Of a stretch of DNA of 6,974 bases, positions 1-6,974 are shown piece after piece (the first letter of the stretch is position 1; each line of letters opens with the position of its first letter). Under the pieces are notes generated by a model that searched no databases, was not told the origin of the DNA, and worked only from the letters and a program-made list of their open reading frames with translations. The DNA is from Flavobacterium psychrophilum. Its GTDB lineage: Bacteria > Bacteroidota > Bacteroidia > Flavobacteriales > Flavobacteriaceae. Made by a program: the position numbers and the translations under genes. The DNA is taken from positions 1 to 6,974 of the forward strand of contig CAMCTL010000169.1 of NCBI GenBank assembly GCA_945878515.1. The letters are read 5' to 3'.

Positions 1-137
1 TGTATCTTTATGCCCTAGACTGGTGTTCTTCATTAGAAAAATTACGTGAGAATAATTCTTTAATGTAATGAATATCAGTCTTTTATCCTAATTTATTAAC
101 ACTTATTTTGTTGACTTTCAATGAAATCTGTTTTTTG

Positions 138-1499
<1,362 letters not shown>

Positions 1500-1630
1500 T
1501 TATTTTAAGTTGAGATTTTATTTTTATGCTTAGAACTTTTTCAAAAAAAAATAAAGAATTAAAATAGTAGAATTTGTTTTTCTAATAATGACTTAAATCT
1601 TAAATTGAATTTGTATCGTTAACATATCTG

Positions 1631-1659
1631 CAAAGTTAAAATAAGAGGCAAACCTTCAA
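1631..1659 (-). promoter_or_regulatory. Bacteroidota-type promoter of katG
   Basis: On the minus strand TAACTTTG (1638 down to 1631) matches the -7 consensus TAnnTTTG exactly. A TTG at 1659-1657 lies 18 nt upstream of it, within the usual Flavobacterium -33 spacing. A second TTG lies at 1665-1663. Transcription would begin near 1624, giving a leader of roughly 130 nt before the katG start. No OxyR or PerR operator could be recognised by eye. The match is by motif only. Confidence 0.5.
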
Positions 1660-1737
1660 TGTCAATAGTAATTACATGTTTTTATACAGTGATAGCTAAT
1701 AATTATTACAATATAAAATTCTATAGTTAAAACTTAT

Positions 1738-3336
1738 CTAAAAATCTGTCATAGCAACAGGCAAACTTCCGCGACATCTTGAATTTTTTAGCAATTGGCG
1801 AGCGGCACTTTCCTGAAATTCTCGAAAATCCTGATACACTTGCATAATGCCTAAGGTGGATTTTAAATTTGGAATTACTTGCATTGCATAAGGATTTCCA
1901 AAAACATATAAAACACATTTTTTATCGGAAAATAATTCTCCTAAAAATGCTAATATTGAATCATCGATTTCGAAATTATGCAAAGGTTTTGCTTTTGGAA
2001 CAAATAGAGAAATTAAGATGGTATCAAAATCTTTTAAATTTTCTTTTATCTGCTGAATTGAATTTTCACCTCCATTTTCGAGAGCAAAAACTGGAGAAGG
2101 AAGAACAATGGATAATGATTTAAAAAAGATGTTTTCGGTGTTTTTATAAATACTTAATTTGGCTAGTTTAGCATTGTTTTTTGCTTCAAACAAATGCAAA
2201 CTATTGTTGTTATCTTTGATTTTTGTAGTGCTTTTATCTGCAATTAAGCGATTTAAAATTGATGTTGATTCAAAATCAAATTCACCATTAGGAGCAAAAT
2301 TTCCGTCTAAAATCCCAGCTTTTTGTTTGCATTTCATCAATCGGTTAAAGCTTTCTTCAATACGTTCTGGAGTTGCATTTTTCAAGATTTCCTGAATTCC
2401 TTCGGCTACATTTTCGGCAAAACACAAAACGTCATTTCCCGCATTGAAAGCTTCCCATTCGAGTTGTCCTTTTTTATCATATAATTTTGATACGCTGTGC
2501 ATATTCAAAGCATCGGAAATAATCAAACCTTCATAGCCTAATTTTTTTCTCAAAAGATTTTCAATTACATTTTTGGACAAGGTTGCCGATATGTTTTTTC
2601 CATCATTCAAAGCTGGTACGGCTAGATGTCCAATCATTATCGAATCGACATTATTTTCAATTCCTTTGATAAAAGGAACCAATTCATTTTCCATTAATTC
2701 CTCGAGGGTTTCCTCTAAAACTGGTAAATCCAAATGCGAATCGACACTAGTATTGCCGTGTCCGGGAAAGTGTTTCAAGCAACCTAAAACGCCAACTTCA
2801 TTCAATCCACGTAAATATTCTAGAGCAAAATTGGATACTCTTTCTGTGTTTTGACCAAAGGAACGATAGCCAATTACTGGATTCTTGGGATTATTATTAA
2901 TGTCAGCCAAAGGTGCTAAATTATAATGAATTCCAGCGACTTTCAGGTCTAATCCTGTTCTTTTTCCAACTTCATAAGCCAAATATTCGTATCGTTCTGG
3001 CAAAGCGCCAAGTGAAATGGCATAAGGATATTGGGGCGTGTTTTCGACCCGCATTGCCAATCCCCATTCGGCATCAATACTCATCAAAAGTGGAGTAGTA
3101 GCACATTTTTGGAAACGGATAACGAGTTCTTTTAAACGAGCAAAACTATTTTCGTTGTGTTCGACTATTTTTTTTGCCTCATAATTTGTAGCAGCACTGG
3201 CTCGACTGTGAAAAAATGTCAATCCACCAATGTGGTATTCTTTGATTAATCGTTCTATTTCTTTAAAATTTTCTTCGGTGTCGTTGATGAAAACGGCCGG
3301 AAAAAAGAATTGTCCAATTTTTTGTTCTAATTTCAT
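1738..3336 (-). CDS. nagZ: NagZ-type GH3 beta-N-acetylglucosaminidase, cytoplasmic
   Basis: Glycoside hydrolase family 3 enzyme expected to remove GlcNAc from muropeptides (GlcNAc-anhMurNAc or GlcNAc-MurNAc). The TIM-barrel domain spans about residues 1-345. It contains the NagZ signature at 188-201, KHFPGHGNTSVDSH, in which D199 and H201 correspond to the Asp-His general acid/base dyad of B. subtilis NagZ. D275 in LIISDALNM is the predicted nucleophile. Residues of about 380-532 form a second, less conserved domain ending in a SLPVA segment, as in two-domain Gram-positive-type NagZ and unlike the one-domain E. coli enzyme. There is no signal peptide or lipobox, which suggests a cytosolic enzyme. 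At 532 residues it is complete and lacks the C-terminal beta-lactamase-like fusion seen in some Bacteroidota homologues. It lies 190 nt downstream of the AmpG-like gene on the same strand, which fits muropeptide recycling. The GH3 call is very sure; the exact substrate is inferred. Another GH3 beta-hexosaminidase role is possible. Confidence 0.9.
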   Translation of the reverse strand: MKLEQKIGQFFFPAVFINDTEENFKEIERLIKEYHIGGLTFFHSRASAATNYEAKKIVEHNENSFARLKELVIRFQKCATTPLLMSIDAEWGLAMRVENTPQYPYAISLGALPERYEYLAYEVGKRTGLDLKVAGIHYNLAPLADINNNPKNPVIGYRSFGQNTERVSNFALEYLRGLNEVGVLGCLKHFPGHGNTSVDSHLDLPVLEETLEELMENELVPFIKGIENNVDSIMIGHLAVPALNDGKNISATLSKNVIENLLRKKLGYEGLIISDALNMHSVSKLYDKKGQLEWEAFNAGNDVLCFAENVAEGIQEILKNATPERIEESFNRLMKCKQKAGILDGNFAPNGEFDFESTSILNRLIADKSTTKIKDNNNSLHLFEAKNNAKLAKLSIYKNTENIFFKSLSIVLPSPVFALENGGENSIQQIKENLKDFDTILISLFVPKAKPLHNFEIDDSILAFLGELFSDKKCVLYVFGNPYAMQVIPNLKSTLGIMQVYQDFREFQESAARQLLKNSRCRGSLPVAMTDF

Positions 3337-3434
3337 TAATGTAGAAATTTATGCTGTGATGGTCGGATAAAATAGATTGTAACAGTTGTGTTGTCCTTTA
3401 ATATTGTTGTTATTAGTGGACTTTTTTCTGAGTT

Positions 3435-3464
3435 TAAATTTAGCACTATTTTTTTAAATCTCAA
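3435..3464 (-). promoter_or_regulatory. Weak candidate promoter for the GH3 gene
   Basis: On the minus strand a TTG (3464-3462) is followed after 19 nt by TAAATTTA (3442-3435), which differs from TAnnTTTG only in the last base. It lies in the 190-nt spacer before the GH3 start and would give a leader of about 90 nt. The spacer is extremely AT-rich, so a chance match is quite possible. No exact TAnnTTTG occurs on the minus strand in this spacer. Confidence 0.22.
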
Positions 3465-3526
3465 TTTTATAATTGACATTATATTTATGTATATTTTGTG
3501 CTATTTGTGCTGTTTTTTAGAAATGC

Positions 3527-4792
3527 TTATTCCACTTTCTTACCAAAATCCTGTGGAAAAATTAAAAATCGAGATAAAATAATACCAGGAATAGTGGCTA
3601 AAAACACCCAAATAAAGAAGTTTCCATATCCTAAAAACTGCTGAATATAACCGCTCAACATTCCAGGAAGCATCATTCCCAAAGCCATAAAACCTGTAGC
3701 AATAGCATAATGCGAAGTCTTTGATTCTCCTTCAGCAACATAAATCAAGTACATCATAAAGGCAGCAAACCCAAATCCGTAACCAAATTGTTCCAAGATA
3801 ACAACAGCATAAATATAATAAACAGATGCAGGATGAAAGTAAGCCAGCAAAATAAAACCAAGAATGGGTAGATGCATCGTTAAAATCATTGGTAGCATCC
3901 ATTTTCCTAATCCTTGTTTTGAAATTGCAATTCCGCCAAGTATTCCGCCAATTGTTAGTGCGATTATCCCGAATGTTCCATAAATAATGCCAACATCTTC
4001 GGTCTTTAATCCTAAACCGCCAATGTCAGTTTTATCTACTAAAAAAGGGGTCAACATTTTCAGCAATTGCGATTCGCCCAATCGAAATAATAGAATGAAG
4101 GCGAGGATTAATCCAATTTGTTTCTTTTTAAAAAAGCTAGCAAAAACAGTGGCAAAATTTTTCTCTTCGGTTTTTCCTGATGCTACGGGTAACTCTTTTT
4201 TTGGAGTAAAAAAGTAGTTATAAATTGTCAAGAAAGTCATTACCAATCCAACGAAAATCATAGTATAAGACCACGCTTTTTGATTGTCAGCATATAGATT
4301 TTCTAAATATCCGGCTAATAAAATAATTAATCCGTTTCCGGTGAGCATTGAAGCCCTATAAAAAGTACTTCGAATTCCTAGGAAGAATGATTGTTGGTCT
4401 TTGGTTAAAGCCAATAAATAAAAACCATCGCTCGCCACATCATTCGATGCTGAGGCGAAAGCGGCAACCCAAAAAATAGCTAAACTTAAGAGGAAAAAAT
4501 GGCTAGTAGGAATAATAAAACCAACAATTAGAAATGCAATAGAAATGAACAATTGCATACTCAAAAACCAGTTTCGTTTGGTTCCGTGTAAATCGATAAA
4601 CGGACTCCATAACGGTTTGATGACCCAAGGCAAATACAGCAAACTGGTATAAACACCTATGTCTTCGTTGCTAATTCCTAGATTTTTGTACATCAAAACT
4701 GAAACAGAAATGATGATGATATAGGGAAAACCCGAAGCAAAATTCAACAAAGGAATCCAAAACCAAGGCTCATTCTTTTTTATAGTACTCAT
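3527..4792 (-). CDS. AmpG-like MFS permease (probable muropeptide importer)
   Basis: Inner-membrane transporter of the major facilitator superfamily, 421 residues, with about 12 hydrophobic segments (roughly 11-33, 44-62, 75-93, 99-128, 146-164, 175-194, 225-245, 267-289, 299-317, 324-350, 362-383 and 390-411). A charged loop at about 195-224 separates the halves. Relation to AmpG is suggested by KPLWSPFID (59-67), like the K-LWSP-D stretch after helix 2 of AmpG, and by ASNDVASDGF (115-124), which resembles the ASQDI..DAY motif of AmpG helix 4; D118 and D122 fall at the acidic positions. AmpG brings GlcNAc-anhydroMurNAc-peptides into the cytosol. The start codon lies 2 nt after the upstream glycosidase stop (TAA-AT-ATG), so the two are almost certainly co-transcribed and perhaps translationally coupled. 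The downstream NagZ-type enzyme supports the role. MFS membership is sure; the substrate is inferred and could be another sugar conjugate. Confidence 0.88.
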   Translation of the reverse strand: MSTIKKNEPWFWIPLLNFASGFPYIIIISVSVLMYKNLGISNEDIGVYTSLLYLPWVIKPLWSPFIDLHGTKRNWFLSMQLFISIAFLIVGFIIPTSHFFLLSLAIFWVAAFASASNDVASDGFYLLALTKDQQSFFLGIRSTFYRASMLTGNGLIILLAGYLENLYADNQKAWSYTMIFVGLVMTFLTIYNYFFTPKKELPVASGKTEEKNFATVFASFFKKKQIGLILAFILLFRLGESQLLKMLTPFLVDKTDIGGLGLKTEDVGIIYGTFGIIALTIGGILGGIAISKQGLGKWMLPMILTMHLPILGFILLAYFHPASVYYIYAVVILEQFGYGFGFAAFMMYLIYVAEGESKTSHYAIATGFMALGMMLPGMLSGYIQQFLGYGNFFIWVFLATIPGIILSRFLIFPQDFGKKVE

Positions 4793-4794
4793 AT

Positions 4795-6354
4795 TTAGTT
4801 TGGTTTTATTTCAGTGTTTATATTAACAATTTCTGGAACACTTTCGTTACCATAAAAATCGATAAAAGTGAAAGCTACTTTTCTTACATTATTCAATTTT
4901 TCTTTAGAAAGGCGCATTTTTATAGACTCGCTTTTTGCATCAATAAAAACTTTTTCTACAATCTGAGTTGGATCATTCGTGTTTAAATCTCGTGGATGAT
5001 CAGTGCTGTAAACAATAATATATCGAATCTGATCAGATTGTGTGTTTTTGAACGAAAACTGATACTCATTTCCATCTTTTGTAAAACTATTTATTAGAGG
5101 TCTTTCATTTGCAACCTTAACTGATGAAGGGACTGGCAAAGGAATTGCGGGGTATTTATATTGATTGTTTTCTAATAGTGTAGATACATCTAGGTTGTTA
5201 TTTACAAAAGATTTGGCACTGAAATAAGCATTTCCTTGAATATTAGGAAAGGTTCTTGTTAAGTCAATTTGATTGGGAATTTCTCCCGGAATATGCCATT
5301 TTCTATCCGAATCGCTCTTTACTTTATAACTACCAATACCTATGTATAGATTCGTATTTGATGAATTTTCTGACCACCATTTTATCAATTTTGAATAAGA
5401 AGCCGTTTTATGTTCGATGCTCCAATACAATTGTGGCAACATGTAATCAATATATTTCCCTTCCATCCACGCAATAGGGTCTGCATACAAATCATCATAG
5501 TTAGTTTGTCCAGCTTGTGTATCAGAACCCCGTGGGTCAATTGATTTATTTCGCCAAACCCCAAAAGGACTGATGCCAAATTGCACCCAAGGCTTGAGCC
5601 TTTTTACCGTAAAGTAGATATTTTGAACAAACTTATTTACATTGTCTCTTCTCCAATCCTCAAGTGATAGTTTGTAGCTGTATTTTTTGTATGAAGCTTT
5701 ATCGTTAAATACTTTTCCAGTTACTCTATATGGATAAAAATAATCGTCAAAGTGAATTGCATCAATGTCGTAATTTTTTATGACTTCTTGCACAACGGCG
5801 GTCAAATGGCTTTGCACCTCGGGCAATCCAGGGTTGTAGTAATATTTTTCTTTTCCTTTTTCGCCATATTTAATCATCCAATCTCGGTGTTTAAAGAAAT
5901 CGTGATCCTTGCTTAAAATTTCAGTTTTGGTATCCATGGTGGCTCTGTAAGGATTGAGCCAAGCATGAAATTCAAAACCTCGTTGATGCGCTTGTTCAAT
6001 CATCCAAGCCAATGGGTCGTAATAGGGTTGCGGTGGTAGTCCTTCTTTTCCGGTCAAATAGCGTGACCAAGGAGCCAACTTTGAAGGGTAGAACGCATCG
6101 CCAACACTTCTTATTTGAACAATTACGGCATTAAAATGTAGCTTATGGTAAGTATCAAGAATGGCTATAAAATCTGCTTTTTGTTTTTCTACGGCGTCAG
6201 TACCTGATTTCGGCCAATCTATATTAACAACTGTAGCAATCCAAACAGCTCTAAATTCATTTTTTGGAAAGGTGTGTTTTTGTTGTGAATTGGCATTCCA
6301 AAATGAGAACAAAAAACAAATAAAAAGAACTGAAAAAACTTTGGTTGGTTTCAT
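4795..6354 (-). CDS. Exported GHL10/DUF187 (YngK-like) glycoside hydrolase-like protein
   Basis: Predicted secreted glycosidase of the GHL10 family (formerly DUF187; YngK of B. subtilis is a relative), 519 residues. Residues 1-23 form a signal peptide: basic K2/K5, a hydrophobic core at 6-19, and an ANS-Q cleavage site after S23. There is no lipobox cysteine, so the product is periplasmic or secreted. The barrel domain spans about 33-340 and carries family-type strands: FRAVWIATVVNIDWP (34-48), VIVQIRSVGDAFYPS (77-91), FEFHAWLNPYRA (127-138), IDAIHFDDYFYPY (197-209), FGISPFGVWRN (259-269) and YMLPQLYW (304-311). D203 and D204 in HFDDY are the best candidates for catalytic acids, by family conservation only. 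Residues of about 410-515 resemble an Ig/FN3-like beta domain. It opens the block with the AmpG-like and NagZ-type genes, so peptidoglycan fragments are the likely substrate. The family is well recognised, but biochemical activity is not settled for most members. Confidence 0.9.
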   Translation of the reverse strand: MKPTKVFSVLFICFLFSFWNANSQQKHTFPKNEFRAVWIATVVNIDWPKSGTDAVEKQKADFIAILDTYHKLHFNAVIVQIRSVGDAFYPSKLAPWSRYLTGKEGLPPQPYYDPLAWMIEQAHQRGFEFHAWLNPYRATMDTKTEILSKDHDFFKHRDWMIKYGEKGKEKYYYNPGLPEVQSHLTAVVQEVIKNYDIDAIHFDDYFYPYRVTGKVFNDKASYKKYSYKLSLEDWRRDNVNKFVQNIYFTVKRLKPWVQFGISPFGVWRNKSIDPRGSDTQAGQTNYDDLYADPIAWMEGKYIDYMLPQLYWSIEHKTASYSKLIKWWSENSSNTNLYIGIGSYKVKSDSDRKWHIPGEIPNQIDLTRTFPNIQGNAYFSAKSFVNNNLDVSTLLENNQYKYPAIPLPVPSSVKVANERPLINSFTKDGNEYQFSFKNTQSDQIRYIIVYSTDHPRDLNTNDPTQIVEKVFIDAKSESIKMRLSKEKLNNVRKVAFTFIDFYGNESVPEIVNINTEIKPN

Positions 6355-6378
6355 TATCGGAATTAGTTATATAAAAGT

Positions 6379-6386
6379 CAAAAGTA
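6379..6386 (-). promoter_or_regulatory. Candidate -7 element for the glycosidase-permease operon
   Basis: On the minus strand TACTTTTG fits the TAnnTTTG -7 consensus and would give a short leader of about 15-20 nt before the start at 6354. No TTG lies at the usual -33 distance; the nearest upstream TTG is about 33 nt away. The call therefore rests on one half of the motif plus its position directly upstream of the first gene after a terminator. Confidence 0.35.
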
Positions 6387-6466
6387 GATTTTTTATATAA
6401 TTTTATGATATAAATTATTCAAAAAATGATGTTTTTTTGTGTTGATTTTGTTTTTAAGCTTATTCT

Positions 6467-6474
6467 TATTTTTG
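6467..6474 (+). promoter_or_regulatory. Plus-strand -7-like element in the gap upstream of the glycosidase gene
   Basis: TATTTTTG matches TAnnTTTG on the plus strand. TTG triplets lie upstream at 6442-6444 (22 nt spacing) and 6448-6450 (16 nt spacing). A transcript starting near 6481 would reach the hairpin at 6548-6571 after about 90 nt. No plus-strand gene follows, so this may be chance in an AT-rich gap. Confidence 0.15.
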
Positions 6475-6541
6475 TAAAATAAGTTCTTGCAAGAGTTGAC
6501 TGGTAAAATTTTAATCTAGCAAAATGAAACTTCTGAATAAT

Positions 6542-6572
6542 AAAAAACCCAATTTGCTAAAGCAAATTGGGT
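6542..6572 (-). terminator. Intrinsic terminator of rplT
   Basis: A perfect 10-bp stem, CCCAATTTGC (6548-6557) with GCAAATTGGG (6562-6571), closes a 4-nt loop (6558-6561); A6547 and T6572 add one more pair. Read on the minus strand, the hairpin is followed at once by six T residues (6547-6542), so it stops transcription coming from rplT, whose stop codon is 43 nt upstream. On the plus strand the hairpin is followed only by TCTTTCT, so it may work weakly in that direction too. It marks the end of the ribosomal-protein operon and makes the downstream glycosidase gene an independent unit. Confidence 0.92.
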
Positions 6573-6614
6573 CTTTCTATAAGTAAGTAATCTTAAATTG
6601 AGTTGATAAAACGT

Positions 6615-6959
6615 TTATTTTACTTTATTAAGTATGGCTTTGAAAGCTACTGGGTGGTTCATCGCTAAATCGGCAAGAACTTTACGGTTCAACTCGATGT
6701 TATTAGCTTTACATTTCCCAATGAATTGTGAATAAGACATTCCTTCTAATCTGGCTCCAGCGTTGATACGTTGAATCCATAAAGCGCGGAAATTTCTTTT
6801 GTTCACTTTTCTGTCACGGTAAGCATAGCACATTGCTTTCTCAACCGCATTTTTTGCAACTGTCCAAACGTTTTTACGACGACCAAAGAAACCTTTGGCT
6901 TGCTTCATTATCTTTTTTCTTCTTGCTCTCTTAGCAACTGAATTTACTGATCTTGGCAT
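6615..6959 (-). CDS. rplT: 50S ribosomal protein L20
   Basis: Ribosomal protein L20 (bL20), 114 residues, the normal full length. It binds 23S rRNA early in assembly of the large subunit and is needed for that assembly. Recognised from the N-terminal [16 protein letters not shown] segment, the very basic extended tail, [10 protein letters not shown] (23-32), the [20 protein letters not shown] stretch (47-66), and the C-terminal globular part with [19 protein letters not shown] (75-93) and [12 protein letters not shown] (96-107). The initiator ATG gives the family-standard MPRS start; upstream is A/T-rich with no Shine-Dalgarno, as is common in Bacteroidota. In most bacteria rplT ends an infC-rpmI-rplT operon; rpmI would lie just past the right edge of the window. 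The strong terminator downstream agrees with it being the last gene. Confidence 0.99.
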   Translation of the reverse strand: MPRSVNSVAKRARRKKIMKQAKGFFGRRKNVWTVAKNAVEKAMCYAYRDRKVNKRNFRALWIQRINAGARLEGMSYSQFIGKCKANNIELNRKVLADLAMNHPVAFKAILNKVK

Positions 6960-6974
6960 AATTTTTCTGTTTTT

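Noticed and set aside
17..81. Inverted repeat AGACTG (17-22) and CAGTCT (76-81) beyond the katG stop, as a possible mobile-element end or terminator.
   Set aside because: Six bases with a loop of more than 50 nt is expected by chance; no T-tract, transposase or target duplication is visible.
1..137. Search for the rest of KatG or another gene in the left edge.
   Set aside because: All three minus-strand frames have early stops and show no KatG-like residues; the longest run, about 24 codons from 80 to 7, matches nothing I recognise.
1697..1708. Perfect 12-bp palindrome TAATAATTATTA downstream of the GH3 gene.
   Set aside because: It consists only of A and T with no loop or T-tract; it is expected by chance in such sequence and is not a credible terminator.
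3495..3511. Two copies of TTTGTGCT in tandem, 9 nt apart.
   Set aside because: Only two short copies in an AT-rich spacer; no array or known operator.
6524..6586. A 20-codon plus-strand open frame (MKLLNNKKPNLLKQIGSFYK) running through the terminator hairpin.
   Set aside because: It is produced by the palindromic terminator sequence and has no ribosome-binding or conservation evidence; frames this short arise by chance.

Overview
The window looks like chromosomal DNA from a Flavobacterium-like member of the Bacteroidota. It is AT-rich, and none of its genes has a clear Shine-Dalgarno sequence. At least one good match to the Bacteroidota promoter (TTG, about 18-20 nt, TAnnTTTG) is present. 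The protein sequences also read as flavobacterial. The genus is an inference from style and not the result of a search. All five genes lie on the minus strand, so transcription runs from high to low coordinates.

In transcription order, the right end (6615-6959) holds rplT, encoding ribosomal protein L20. It is closed by a near-textbook intrinsic terminator at 6542-6572. A 260-nt gap (6355-6614) separates it from a three-gene block: an exported GHL10/DUF187 glycosidase-like protein (4795-6354), an AmpG-like MFS permease (3527-4792) whose start lies 2 nt after the glycosidase stop codon, and, after a 190-nt spacer, a cytoplasmic NagZ-type GH3 beta-N-acetylglucosaminidase (1738-3336). Together these fit peptidoglycan (muropeptide) recovery: cleavage outside the cytoplasm, import across the inner membrane, then removal of GlcNAc in the cytosol. 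This pathway is inferred from family membership and gene order.

The left end (138-1493) carries a catalase-peroxidase (katG) behind its own good promoter at 1631-1659. The reading frame stops at 451 residues, just after the N-terminal haem domain. The second domain of about 290 residues that KatG normally has is missing, and the 137 nt left in the window contain no trace of it in any minus-strand frame. All the recognisable haem-pocket and Met-Tyr-Trp adduct residues are intact. This is the most unusual feature of the window: a recent gene truncation or a stand-alone peroxidase domain.

I found no tRNA, rRNA, CRISPR array, insertion sequence or prophage gene. I see no convincing evidence of a wholly new system. 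The points that merit follow-up are the one-domain KatG and the glycosidase-permease-NagZ cluster.
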